Part shown: piece after piece, positions 25,353 to 34,142 of the stretch
Layout of the letters: the number at the start of each line of letters is the position of its first letter
Numbering within the stretch: position 1 is the stretch's first letter
Origin: UBA6136 sp044350805
Lineage (GTDB): Bacteria > Pseudomonadota > Gammaproteobacteria > Methylococcales > Methylococcaceae
DNA: 64,000 bases
Assembly (NCBI GenBank): GCA_044350805.1
Contig: JBILGU010000002.1
Location: 133,761 to 197,760, forward strand
Direction of reading: 5' to 3'
The notes under the pieces: model-generated
Told to the model about the DNA's origin: nothing
What the model saw: only the letters and a program-made list of their open reading frames with translations
Databases searched by the model: none
Position numbers and translations under genes: made by a program

Positions 25353-26426
25353 ATGGCACCGTCTTACTTGTCCTTGGTTTTTGGATTGGCCGTTTTAATG
25401 GTTCAGTCGGCTCCTGCCACAGCGGCGCAGGTCGCGTGCCTTAGAAAGAATGGCACGGTGGTCTTAAGAGACAGCTGTCTTTCTTCAATGACCCCACTGC
25501 CCGTGAATACCGGCCCGCAGGGTCCCGCCGGAGCTACCGGCCCGCAGGGTCCCGCCGGAGCTACGGGCCCTCAGGGTTCTGCGGGCGCCACCGGTGCTCA
25601 AGGGCCTACTGGAGCGACTGGAGCCACCGGTCCCACGGGTCCCCAGGGCCCTGCAGGAGCGACCGGTGCCTCGGGAACCCCGCTGAAGGTCTACGATGCG
25701 AACAATGTCCTTTTAGGGAACTTGGCTTCAGCCTCTCCAACGCAGGTGGAAGTCATTGACATTGCAACCAACCAGGTCGGGGCTCTGACCGTGACGCCGA
25801 CGGACAGTACGACCGCTTCCCCGAACCTTTTCAGCGGAGGCAACATTGGTTACACCAGTTCGGATTGTTCCGGATCGCCGGTCGTTGTTGCGAGGATCGA
25901 TGGAACCACTTCGGCACCGAACGATCTGAGTGCCTTTGTTCAGGATTTCGGTTCATTGGACGGCAATGGCAAGATCGTCAACTATTCCACAGCTGACTCC
26001 AACACATCGCCCGCGATTCTTCCCACCGTTTATTCGCAGACCAGAACGAGCGCCACAGGCGTCACGACTGAATCATCGCCCCGGAGTGTTCTGTCGCTGG
26101 GTACTCTGGTTTACGCCTTGCAGACGGTCGCCATAGGCGAAAATCCGACCGTCGCATCCGCGGGTCTGATCAATAGCGTCGCGGGAACTCTGACCAGTGC
26201 AACCGTCGGATCTACCACGCGATATGCTCTTATTCCGGGTCTTAACTGCACCGCGTTGACCGTGACCTCGGATCCATCGAGTGCTGGGTCGCAGTCGGGC
26301 GCGCTTTGGGATCTCTATAGCGCCTTCAACTACATTTCGACGAATCAGACGCGTTGGGTGATAAGTGTAGCTGGGGGGACCATGTCCTACCCGAATCCCA
26401 TCAAGCTCCCCCTGTCGTTTAAGTAA
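25353..26426 (+). CDS. exported collagen-like repeat protein
   Basis: A 357-residue protein. It has a signal peptide (LVFGLAVLMVQSAPATAA), then a two-Cys segment with ACLRKNGTVVLRDSC, 19 consecutive Gly-X-Y triplets (residues 54-110: GPQ, GPA, GAT, GAS and others), then a 245-residue low-charge, Ser/Thr-rich domain with predicted beta structure. The Gly-X-Y region should form a collagen-like triple helix. No sortase motif, lipobox or outer-membrane signature is evident, so anchorage is unknown. I chose ATG 25353 (preceded by GGGGGG) over 25332, which has no ribosome binding site. No family is recognised for the C-terminal domain. Confidence 0.75.
   Translation: MAPSYLSLVFGLAVLMVQSAPATAAQVACLRKNGTVVLRDSCLSSMTPLPVNTGPQGPAGATGPQGPAGATGPQGSAGATGAQGPTGATGATGPTGPQGPAGATGASGTPLKVYDANNVLLGNLASASPTQVEVIDIATNQVGALTVTPTDSTTASPNLFSGGNIGYTSSDCSGSPVVVARIDGTTSAPNDLSAFVQDFGSLDGNGKIVNYSTADSNTSPAILPTVYSQTRTSATGVTTESSPRSVLSLGTLVYALQTVAIGENPTVASAGLINSVAGTLTSATVGSTTRYALIPGLNCTALTVTSDPSSAGSQSGALWDLYSAFNYISTNQTRWVISVAGGTMSYPNPIKLPLSFK
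25512..25682 (+). repeat. Gly-X-Y coding repeat (19 triplets)
   Basis: Nine-base units repeat in tandem, with a near-identical 27-bp module at its start. Such repeats expand and contract by slippage, so this stretch may vary in length between strains. Confidence 0.85.
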
Positions 26427-26458
26427 AGAGCGCGGGTTGCCCGATAGGCTTTATTGAT

Positions 26459-26487
26459 TCTGCGCAGGCCACAGGGGCCTGCGCAGA
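26459..26487. repeat. 12-bp perfect inverted repeat
   Basis: The arms 26459-26470 and 26476-26487 are exact reverse complements around ACAGG, about 30 bp after the collagen-like gene. A second structure follows at 26494-26535 (AAGAGCC with GGCTCTT, inner CCATGAA with TTCATGG), leading to TTTCTCT. Together they probably end collagen-gene transcription. Confidence 0.65.
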
Positions 26488-26556
26488 GCCTTGAAGAGCC
26501 CCATGAATCAGCGGTTCATGGCAGGCTTGGCTCTTTCTCTGGGCCTTAAAATCAGG

Positions 26557-26562
26557 TAGAAT
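26557..26562 (+). promoter_or_regulatory. -10 element (TAGAAT) before ndk
   Basis: TAGAAT is a good -10 match; the -35 is weak. The predicted start, near 26569, lies only a few bases before the hairpin at 26575. Confidence 0.35.
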
Positions 26563-26574
26563 CAACTAATTAAT

Positions 26575-26600
26575 CCCGCCTTACAGGCGGGTTTTCTTTT
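26575..26600 (+). terminator. terminator-like hairpin in the ndk leader
   Basis: The stem CCCGCC/GGCGGG with a TTACA loop is followed by TTTTCTTTT. It stands 45 bp before the ndk ATG and just after a -10 element, so it may end upstream transcription or act as an attenuator. Confidence 0.7.
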
Positions 26601-26644
26601 GTCAGGGCCCCCTGTTGGGGCACACTGTGAAACCGAGGATTACC

Positions 26645-27076
26645 ATGGCGATCGAACGTACCATTTCCATCATCAAACCGGATGCCGTTGCCAAGAATGT
26701 GATTGGCGAAATCTACAGCCGCTTTGAAAAGGCCGGTCTTCGCATTGTAGCGGCCAAGATGGTTCACCTCAGCCGTGAACAGGCTGAAGGTTTTTATGCC
26801 GTCCACAAGGAGCGTCCCTTCTTCAATGACCTCGTGAGCTTCATGATCTCAGGCCCGGTGGTGGTTCAGGTCCTTGAAGGCGAAAACGCCATTGCGACGA
26901 ACCGCGATGTCATGGGCGCGACCAACCCCAAGGATGCCGCACCCGGCACCATCCGTGCGGACTTTGCTGTCAGCATCGACGAAAATGCCGTTCACGGCTC
27001 TGACGGTCCGGAAACGGCGGCTCAGGAAATTGCCTACTTCTTCCAGCCGAATGAACTCTGCGCTCGGACCCGCTAG
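26645..27076 (+). CDS. ndk: nucleoside diphosphate kinase
   Basis: A 143-residue NDK that equalises NTP pools through a phosphohistidine. The active H117 is in NAVHGSDGPETA, and IIKPDAVAKN at the start plus YAVHKERPFF are family signatures. ATG 26645 is preceded by GAGGATTACC. Its end overlaps the rlmN start by 26 bp. Confidence 0.97.
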   Translation: MAIERTISIIKPDAVAKNVIGEIYSRFEKAGLRIVAAKMVHLSREQAEGFYAVHKERPFFNDLVSFMISGPVVVQVLEGENAIATNRDVMGATNPKDAAPGTIRADFAVSIDENAVHGSDGPETAAQEIAYFFQPNELCARTR

Positions 27077-28148
27077 TCCCGACGCCAAGATCAATCTGCT
27101 CGGGCTCGACCCGAAGGCCATGAAGGCCTTCTGTGTCGAGCAGAACGAGAAGCCATTCCGCGCCACGCAGCTGATCCAGTGGATCCACCAGCGTGGCGTT
27201 GATGATTTTGGAGCCATGACGGATCTCAGCAAAGCCTTTCGGGCCAAGCTGGAGTCTGCCTGCGTGCTCTCGCCGCCTGAAATCGTCCACGAACAGGTCT
27301 CTTCGGATGGCACCATCAAGTGGGTCTTGAGTACCGATGCCACCAATCGGATCGAGACGGTCTACATCCCCGAGGAATCGCGAGGGACCCTCTGCATTTC
27401 CTCGCAGGTGGGTTGTGCGCTCGAATGCACGTTTTGCTCGACCGCGCGTCAGGGCTTCAATCGGAATCTTGAGGCTGCCGAAATCATTGGCCAGCTCTGG
27501 GTCGCTCAGCGCGAGCTTGGGATTGGGGCGATCACGAATGTGGTCCTCATGGGCATGGGTGAGCCGCTGCTGAATTTCAATAATGTCGTTTCGGCCATCA
27601 CCCTGATGCTGGATGACCATGCCTATGGCCTTTCCAAGCGTCGCGTGACCTTGAGCACCTCAGGGGTGGTCCCTGCGCTTGAGCGTCTGGCGGAGGTCTG
27701 TGATGTCAGCCTCGCCGTCTCCCTCCATGCGCCGACGGATGAACTTCGCAATGAGCTGGTGCCCATCAACCAGAAATATCCGATCAAGGAATTGATCGCG
27801 GCCTGCAAGACCTATCTTTGTGGTGATCCCCGCCGCAAGGTCACCATTGAGTACGTGATGCTCGACGGTATCAATGATTCACCGCTGCATGCCCGTCAGC
27901 TCCTGAGAGTTTTGAGCGCGTTGCCCTCAAAGGTCAATCTGATTCCCTTCAATCCTTTCCCCGGATCCTCCTATCGCTGCTCCAGTGCCGAGACGATCCG
28001 CCGCTTCAGTGACATCCTCCAGGCCGGCGGTTTGGTCACGACCACGCGCAAGACCCGAGGGGATGACATCGATGCGGCCTGCGGCCAGTTGGTGGGCAAG
28101 GTCAACGATCGGACCAAGCGGACGATTCGACTTCAGGCGGCCGGCTAG
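27051..28148 (+). CDS. rlmN: dual-specificity RNA methyltransferase RlmN
   Basis: A 365-residue radical-SAM enzyme that makes m2A at 23S rRNA 2503 and tRNA A37. The cluster-binding cysteines are C122, C126 and C129 (GCALECTFCSTARQG). The catalytic C-terminal Cys lies in RGDDIDAACGQL. VLMGMGEPLLN is also typical. ATG 27051 lies inside ndk; starting at a downstream ATG would remove the conserved KINLLGLD segment, so I keep it. It is followed by hisS. Confidence 0.95.
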   Translation: MNSALGPASPDAKINLLGLDPKAMKAFCVEQNEKPFRATQLIQWIHQRGVDDFGAMTDLSKAFRAKLESACVLSPPEIVHEQVSSDGTIKWVLSTDATNRIETVYIPEESRGTLCISSQVGCALECTFCSTARQGFNRNLEAAEIIGQLWVAQRELGIGAITNVVLMGMGEPLLNFNNVVSAITLMLDDHAYGLSKRRVTLSTSGVVPALERLAEVCDVSLAVSLHAPTDELRNELVPINQKYPIKELIAACKTYLCGDPRRKVTIEYVMLDGINDSPLHARQLLRVLSALPSKVNLIPFNPFPGSSYRCSSAETIRRFSDILQAGGLVTTTRKTRGDDIDAACGQLVGKVNDRTKRTIRLQAAG

Positions 28149-28171
28149 GCCTATCCCCAAGGAAATCCTTC

Positions 28172-29458
28172 ATGAGTGACAAGATTCAGGCCATCCGCGG
28201 CATGCACGATGTGCTGCCCGAACAGAGCCCCCACTGGCAGCGCTTAGAAGCGGAACTGCGGCGGGTCATGGCGGCCTACGGCTATCAGGAAATCAGACTT
28301 CCGATCGTCGAGAAGACCGAACTTTTCAAGCGGTCGATTGGTGAAGTGACCGATATCGTCGAGAAGGAGATGTACACCTTCGATGATCGGAACGGGGACT
28401 CCCTGACGCTCCGCCCCGAAGGGACGGCCGGTTGTCTTCGCGCGTGCCTTGAGCACGGTCTCCTTCACAACCAGATCCAAAAGCTCTGGTACTTGGGGCC
28501 CATGTTCCGGCATGAGCGCCCCCAGAAAGGCCGCTATCGGCAGTTCTACCAGTTCGGGGTCGAGACCTATGGACTTGAGGGGCCGGACATCGATCTTGAG
28601 CTCATTTTGTTGTGCCGGAGACTCTGGCGTGCCTTGGGGATCGAAGATCAGCTCCGCCTTGAGATCAATTCCCTCGGAACGGCGCCGGAACGCCTGGAGT
28701 ACCGTCAAAGTCTGGTGACCTATTTCAGGCAACATCTGGATCAGCTGGATGAAGACAGCCTCCGCCGCCTTGAAACCAATCCGCTGCGGATTCTCGATAG
28801 CAAGAACCCCGACCTGAAGGCAGTGATTGCCGGTGCGCCGGTCCTGACCGATGCCCTTGGGGATGCCTCAAGGGCGCATTTTGAGCGCCTCCTGGCCGAT
28901 CTTTCCGCGCAAGGCGTGTCCTGTGTCGTGAACCCGCGGCTGGTGCGCGGGCTCGACTACTACTCAAAGACCGTGTTTGAATGGATCACCGAGTCGCTGG
29001 GGGCCCAAGGGACGGTCTGTGCGGGGGGGCGTTACGACGGGCTCGTCGAACAGCTGGGCGGCAAGGGATCCTCTGCCATCGGCTTTGCGCTCGGGATGGA
29101 ACGGCTCATTGAGCTGGTCAACGAGACGACTCCGGCGGTGGAAATGCCAACTGCCGACGTTTATCTGATTGTGGCCGGCGAGGCGGCGGAACGGATGGGG
29201 GTTCGGCTGGCCGAAAGTCTTCGCGACCGATTCCCGACCTTACGTCTTCAGACCCATCTTGGGGGCGGCGGATTCAAAAGCCAGTTCAAGCGTGCCGATC
29301 GCAGCGGGGCCGAATTGGGCCTTGTCATCGGAGACGATGAAGCACGAGACGGTGTGGTCGGCGTAAAATTCCTAAGGCGGGATGCCGAACAGCAAAAAGT
29401 GGCGGAGGCGGATGTCGCCTCCCTGATTGAGACTCTAGAAATAACGATGAGGTCCTGA
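28172..29458 (+). CDS. hisS: histidyl-tRNA synthetase
   Basis: A 428-residue class II synthetase. Motif 1 and the opening IRGMHDVLPEQSPHW, motif 2 (FRHERPQKGRYRQFYQFGVE), the histidine loop RGLDYYSKTVFEW and motif 3 (AIGFALGMERL) are all present. The C-terminal anticodon-binding domain begins near residue 330. The stop overlaps the yfgM start as TGATG. Confidence 0.97.
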   Translation: MSDKIQAIRGMHDVLPEQSPHWQRLEAELRRVMAAYGYQEIRLPIVEKTELFKRSIGEVTDIVEKEMYTFDDRNGDSLTLRPEGTAGCLRACLEHGLLHNQIQKLWYLGPMFRHERPQKGRYRQFYQFGVETYGLEGPDIDLELILLCRRLWRALGIEDQLRLEINSLGTAPERLEYRQSLVTYFRQHLDQLDEDSLRRLETNPLRILDSKNPDLKAVIAGAPVLTDALGDASRAHFERLLADLSAQGVSCVVNPRLVRGLDYYSKTVFEWITESLGAQGTVCAGGRYDGLVEQLGGKGSSAIGFALGMERLIELVNETTPAVEMPTADVYLIVAGEAAERMGVRLAESLRDRFPTLRLQTHLGGGGFKSQFKRADRSGAELGLVIGDDEARDGVVGVKFLRRDAEQQKVAEADVASLIETLEITMRS

Positions 29459-30087
29459 TGGAAACGTACCTGACCGAGGAAGAGCGCGTTGAAGCCCTGC
29501 AGCGCTGGTGGAAGGAGAATAAAACTTCTCTCTTTATGGGGCTGGCCATGGGCCTTCTTATCATCATCGGCTGGAAATACTGGCAAGGGCTTCAGCAGGC
29601 GCAGCGGGAACAGGCCTCTTTGAGCTACCATCTGATGGGCCGCGCCATCGCGGCAAAGCAGCCTGAAGAGGCCGTCAAGATGGGCCAGCAGCTGATCGAA
29701 AGCTACCCCTCGACGACCTATGCCGAATTTGCGCGGATCTCCCTGGCCAAACTCAAGGTTGAAGCCGGCGATCTTGAAGCGGCCAAGCTCCGTCTCGAGG
29801 AAGAGGTCAAGCAGGGGCATGATGCGACCCTCAAGGAGCTGGCGCGGCTTCGGCTGGCCCGGGTGCTTCTCGCGCGGGGCGAGGCCGATGCGGGGATTGT
29901 GCTCCTGCAGGGAACCCAGTCTACGGCCGGCAAGTTTTCCGCCCTCTTTGAGGAAGTGCGCGGGGATCTTTTGATTGCCGCCAAGCGTCCTGAAGAAGCC
30001 CGCACGGCCTATCAAAAGGCCAAGGAGCTGGGCAATCGATCACCGCTCCTTGATCTCAAAATCCACGATCTCCCCGCTGCCGGCTGA
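29458..30087 (+). CDS. yfgM: YfgM-like TPR membrane protein
   Basis: A 209-residue protein with a cytoplasmic N terminus (TEEERVEALQRWWKEN), one membrane helix (SLFMGLAMGLLIIIGWKYW) and periplasmic TPR-like helices. YfgM associates with SecYEG and PpiD and is ancillary to chaperoning of exported proteins. Location between hisS and bamB is the classic proteobacterial order. Starts and stops overlap as TGATG on both sides. Confidence 0.9.
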   Translation: METYLTEEERVEALQRWWKENKTSLFMGLAMGLLIIIGWKYWQGLQQAQREQASLSYHLMGRAIAAKQPEEAVKMGQQLIESYPSTTYAEFARISLAKLKVEAGDLEAAKLRLEEEVKQGHDATLKELARLRLARVLLARGEADAGIVLLQGTQSTAGKFSALFEEVRGDLLIAAKRPEEARTAYQKAKELGNRSPLLDLKIHDLPAAG

Positions 30088-31274
30088 TGCGATTTCTCGC
30101 CCCCTTGTTGGCGCTCTCCCTCCTTGGGGGGTGCGCCCAGATCAACGCCTTCAAGGATCTGGCGGGCGCGATCACTGACACCATTCGAGGGAGCGATAAC
30201 GCAGAGCCTCCCAAGGAGCTCCAACCTTTGGAGCCGATCGTCAACATGACGGTCCTTTGGACGACCCAGGTCGGCAAGGGAAGTCTTGGACGGATTTTGA
30301 ACCTCATGCCGGCGGTCACTTCGACGACGATCTACGCCGCGGATCACAAGGGAACGATTCTGGCCGTGGACCGGTCGACTGGCGATGTCCAATGGTCCAA
30401 GGACACCGGTCTTGAAATTGCCTCCGGGCCCGTGGTCGCCGGCGATAAAATCTTGTTCGGGACCAGTAACGCAGAGCTCGTTGCGATCAGTCTTGCGGAT
30501 GGTGCGCTGATCTGGAAAACGGCGCTCACCAGCGAAATGATGTCCTTGCCCAGGGTCAGCCACAATATCGTGGTGGCCCGGACCAGTGACGGCCGGATCG
30601 CCGGATTTGACCTTGGGCACGGCGGGATCAAGTGGTCCCATGAAAGAACCCTGCCTCCCCTCTCGATTCGAAGTCAGGGTTCACCGACCATCGACGGTGA
30701 ACTGGTCCTGGATGGATATGGTGCCGGCAAGTTGATCGCACTCCATCTTCAGGACGGCCATCTGGTCTGGGAGGCCACCGCCGTGGTCCCGAGGGGCCGC
30801 TCGGAGGTCGAGCGCATGGTGGAATTGGACGCAGATCCGATGGTTCAGGGTGAAATCGCCTATGCCACCGGATTCCAGGGCGGCATGACCGCGATTGACG
30901 TCAGTAATGGCAGCATTCTCTGGCATCAAAAAACAGCGTATTCGAGCCATGCCACCGCCCTGAGTCGAAAATCCCTTTTTATCACCGATACCAACAGCGA
31001 CATCTGGAGCATGGACATCAGCAACGGCGCGGATCAATGGAAGCAGGATATCCTGCATCAAAGGCGCCTCACGGTTCCGGCACGGGTGAAGGATTACCTC
31101 GTGGTTGGGGACTTTGAGGGTTATCTCCACCTCTTACGGGCGGACAATGGAAGCCTGGTCGGTCGCCTGGATTTATCGAGCAACGATCCCATTGTGGCGA
31201 CGCCCCAGGCCGTGGATGATGTCCTCTACATTCAGACTTCGGACGGCCTTTTGGCCGCTGTCAGGGTCGACTGA
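30087..31274 (+). CDS. bamB: outer-membrane protein assembly lipoprotein BamB
   Basis: A 395-residue lipoprotein with lipobox LLGGCAQ near residue 16 and an eight-bladed beta-propeller of PQQ-like repeats (DGALIWKTAL, DGHLVWEATA, NGSILWHQKT, NGADQWKQD). It supports the BAM complex in inserting outer-membrane beta barrels. It sits 2 bp upstream of der, and BamD is also encoded in this window. Confidence 0.94.
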   Translation: MRFLAPLLALSLLGGCAQINAFKDLAGAITDTIRGSDNAEPPKELQPLEPIVNMTVLWTTQVGKGSLGRILNLMPAVTSTTIYAADHKGTILAVDRSTGDVQWSKDTGLEIASGPVVAGDKILFGTSNAELVAISLADGALIWKTALTSEMMSLPRVSHNIVVARTSDGRIAGFDLGHGGIKWSHERTLPPLSIRSQGSPTIDGELVLDGYGAGKLIALHLQDGHLVWEATAVVPRGRSEVERMVELDADPMVQGEIAYATGFQGGMTAIDVSNGSILWHQKTAYSSHATALSRKSLFITDTNSDIWSMDISNGADQWKQDILHQRRLTVPARVKDYLVVGDFEGYLHLLRADNGSLVGRLDLSSNDPIVATPQAVDDVLYIQTSDGLLAAVRVD

Positions 31275-31276
31275 CC

Positions 31277-32662
31277 ATGCTGCCCGTGGTTGCCTTGGTC
31301 GGCCGACCCAATGTCGGCAAATCCACCCTTTTCAATTACCTGACGCGAACTCGCGATGCCTTGGTGGCCGACTACCCGGGTTTAACCCGCGACCGACAGT
31401 ACGGCCGGGTCCGGCGGGGTCAGCGGGAGTATTTTGTCGTCGATACCGGGGGCATTGTCGAAACCGAGGCGGGTATCGACGAACAAGCCATGCGTCAGGT
31501 CGATATCGCCCTTCGGGAAGCCGATGTCATCTTGTTTTTGGTGGATGCACGCGATGGCCTGACAGTGGGTGATGAGGCGATTGCAGGACAGCTGCGACGC
31601 ACCGGCAAACCCCTGATTATCGCGGCCAACAAGATCGATCAGGCGTCCTTGAGTGTTGCGACCGCCGAATTCCATGCCTTGGGTCTTGGGGATCCTCAGG
31701 CGATTTCAGCCTCTCACGCCCAGGGCATCGGGGAGCTTCTCGATGTCGTGGAGTCCCGGCTTCCTCCCCTAGAAGAAGCCACCGAGGAGGAGGATGGCGG
31801 CATTCGGATCGCGATCGTCGGTCGCCCCAATGTCGGAAAATCAACGCTGGTCAATCGATTGCTGGGCGAGGAGCGCGTGGTGGTCTTCGATGCGCCGGGC
31901 ACCACCCGGGACAGCGTCGAGGTCCCCTTCGAGCGGCACGGTCGGCGCTATACCCTGATTGATACCGCGGGGATTCGTCGTCGCGGCAAGATTGCCGAGA
32001 CCATCGAAAAGTTCAGCGTCATCAAGGCCATGCAGTCGATTGAAAAGGCCCATGTGGTCATTTTCCTGATCGATGCCCGGGAAGGCGTGACCGATCAGGA
32101 CACGACGCTTCTTGGGATGGTGCTTGAAATCGGCCGGGGTCTGATTATTGGTTTGAACAAATGGGACGGCATGACCCAGGATCAGCGGGATGAGACCAAG
32201 CGCCGCCTCGATCTCAAGCTGTCTTTCCTCGATTTTGCTGAGAAATTCTTCATCTCTGCCCTGCATGGGACCGGTGTGGGCCATCTTTTTGATGCCGTGG
32301 GTGAAGTGCACGCGGCCGGCATGACCCGCATGGGGACCTCGCACCTGACGCGGATCCTTCAGGATGCTCTGGCTGCCCATCAGCCCCCCTTGGTTCGGGG
32401 GCGCAGAATCAAGCTCAAGTACGCCCATCAGGGGGGCAGCAATCCCCCCACCATCGTGATTCACGGCAATCAGGTGGATGAAATTCCAGGAAGCTACAAG
32501 CGCTACCTGGTGAACACCTTCAGAAACGCGCTCGATATCACCGGCACCCCGGTTCGGGTCGAATTCAAGGCCGGTGAGAATCCCTACAAGGACAAGCGGA
32601 ATACGCTCACCGAACGCCAGGTGAAAAAGCGCCGGCGGATGATCCGGCACATCAAGAAGTAG
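31277..32662 (+). CDS. der: ribosome-associated GTPase Der (EngA)
   Basis: A 461-residue protein with two tandem GTPase domains and a KH-like C-terminal domain, needed for 50S assembly. The two P-loops are GRPNVGKSTLFNYL and GRPNVGKSTLVNRL, with G3 DTGG and DTAG, and G4 NKID and NKWD. The C terminus carries KKRRRMIRHIKK. It is the last gene of the hisS-yfgM-bamB-der string and converges on the L,D-transpeptidase. Confidence 0.97.
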   Translation: MLPVVALVGRPNVGKSTLFNYLTRTRDALVADYPGLTRDRQYGRVRRGQREYFVVDTGGIVETEAGIDEQAMRQVDIALREADVILFLVDARDGLTVGDEAIAGQLRRTGKPLIIAANKIDQASLSVATAEFHALGLGDPQAISASHAQGIGELLDVVESRLPPLEEATEEEDGGIRIAIVGRPNVGKSTLVNRLLGEERVVVFDAPGTTRDSVEVPFERHGRRYTLIDTAGIRRRGKIAETIEKFSVIKAMQSIEKAHVVIFLIDAREGVTDQDTTLLGMVLEIGRGLIIGLNKWDGMTQDQRDETKRRLDLKLSFLDFAEKFFISALHGTGVGHLFDAVGEVHAAGMTRMGTSHLTRILQDALAAHQPPLVRGRRIKLKYAHQGGSNPPTIVIHGNQVDEIPGSYKRYLVNTFRNALDITGTPVRVEFKAGENPYKDKRNTLTERQVKKRRRMIRHIKK

Positions 32663-32664
32663 CC

Positions 32665-34077
32665 CTAGGGGCTGAGCGGTAGCACAGGGGTCGGATTTTT
32701 GGGAGGGCTGGTCTCGTGAACTGTGACCGGCACCCCCAGCGAAGCCCAGTGATAGAGCCAGCCCGCATCCTCATTAATGCCCTGACGGGCATTTTTTTCC
32801 TGTGTTGCCAGATTGATGCAGCCATGGCTCGCCGGCTGTCCAAAGGCGTTGTGCCAGAAGGCGCCGTGAAAGGCATAGCCTTCATGGAAGTACTGTGCGT
32901 AAGGGACGTCCTTGACCTCGTAGTAACCTTTTTCACCCGGCTTAAGGCCTGTGCTTTTCATGGTCTTTTTGGGAAAGCGGGCATAGATGTAGAAAGAGCC
33001 TGTAACCGTGGGGGTCTTGGACTTTCCTGTGGAGGCTTTCAGGGTCTTGATGAGCTCCCCATTCTCGGACGCCTCGACGCGTTGGCGATCCAGCCACACT
33101 TCAATCCTCCGATCGGAACCGGTTGAGAAGGTAGCGGTGACGGGGCGGGCCAGAAATCCCCCCTGGGTGCTTCGGGCAGGCCCCGGTTGAAGCTGGACTT
33201 CAAGGGTTTGGAAGGCCGGCCAGTAGGGATCCGGTCGATACTGGAGGCGCTGCTTTCCGTACCAGAGCCATTTTCCGGGAAGGCTCTCGCCGGTGCTCGT
33301 GATGACGCGAACACTGGCGGCGGCCTTTTCACGATCCTGGACCGGTTCGCTGAAGGTGATCTCAATGGGCATGGCGATGCCGAGGTTCTTCATGCCGCGG
33401 ATGTCGATTTCGGCGTTGAGGGGCGGGGCCGTCCCGATGTCGATTTCGAAGTCGGGCAGGGGAATCCCTTCGGGGGTCGCCCAGTGAAGGGTCGTCGAGT
33501 AGCGATGTCCTTGCTCAAAGCTACCGGGCTTTGCCGTCAGGGAGACCCCTTTGCCATCGCTGTCGCGCTCGGCCAAAAAAGGCACCGATCCTTTAGCATT
33601 TACGTTGCCTACTGGAGCTGAAAACTGAAGATGGAGTCTACCGTCCGCATCCAGTTGCTGATTAAGGGAGCTTTCGATCTTTGGCAACACGGGCGTTGAG
33701 AAGTTTACCTCGCGCTCTAGGATCTGATGCAGCCATGGGCGTTCGGCTTTGATGAGAAGACGATAGTGCTTCCCAAAGCCAAGGAGGTTTCGGGCATCAA
33801 AAGAATCTCTACCGACGGTTTCGATGACCGTAGACCCCTCATCGTCTTCCAGTCGAATCTCGGTGATTCGAGCTCCGAAGCCTACGCTTTCAATTCGAAT
33901 GGGTGAGCCAGGATCAATGGGGTTCCCTTGGAGCAGTCCCTCACTTACGCGAATCTTAAACGGGATCGTCTCCCGGCCAACTAGCATCACGAAGATTGCA
34001 ATAAAACTCGCAATCAAACCAAAATGAAGATTGTTCGTTAATTTGGGGCTCTTTGATTTGCTGTAGGGATCAGTCAT
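32665..34077 (-). CDS. YkuD-type L,D-transpeptidase with Ig-like region
   Basis: A 470-residue protein with an N-terminal membrane anchor (FGLIASFIAIFVMLVG), two predicted beta-rich domains at about 40-300, and a YkuD catalytic domain at about 315-450. The active Cys is in ASHGCINLA, with upstream H in YAFHGAFWHNAFG. Such enzymes make 3-3 cross-links or attach proteins to peptidoglycan. The Ig-like region resembles that in actinobacterial Ldt, but this could be convergent. It is convergent with der, with only 2 bp between stops. Confidence 0.85.
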   Translation of the reverse strand: MTDPYSKSKSPKLTNNLHFGLIASFIAIFVMLVGRETIPFKIRVSEGLLQGNPIDPGSPIRIESVGFGARITEIRLEDDEGSTVIETVGRDSFDARNLLGFGKHYRLLIKAERPWLHQILEREVNFSTPVLPKIESSLNQQLDADGRLHLQFSAPVGNVNAKGSVPFLAERDSDGKGVSLTAKPGSFEQGHRYSTTLHWATPEGIPLPDFEIDIGTAPPLNAEIDIRGMKNLGIAMPIEITFSEPVQDREKAAASVRVITSTGESLPGKWLWYGKQRLQYRPDPYWPAFQTLEVQLQPGPARSTQGGFLARPVTATFSTGSDRRIEVWLDRQRVEASENGELIKTLKASTGKSKTPTVTGSFYIYARFPKKTMKSTGLKPGEKGYYEVKDVPYAQYFHEGYAFHGAFWHNAFGQPASHGCINLATQEKNARQGINEDAGWLYHWASLGVPVTVHETSPPKNPTPVLPLSP

Positions 34078-34142
34078 GGAGCCGGCGGGCTTCAGGGGAA
34101 GAGGGACAGATCATGGAGTTTACTGCACACCTCGGTTCCATG

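Noticed and set aside
25512..25682. Tandem repeat considered as a CRISPR or assembly artefact
   Set aside because: Units of 9 bp in phase with Gly-X-Y codons and no spacers; it is a coding repeat.
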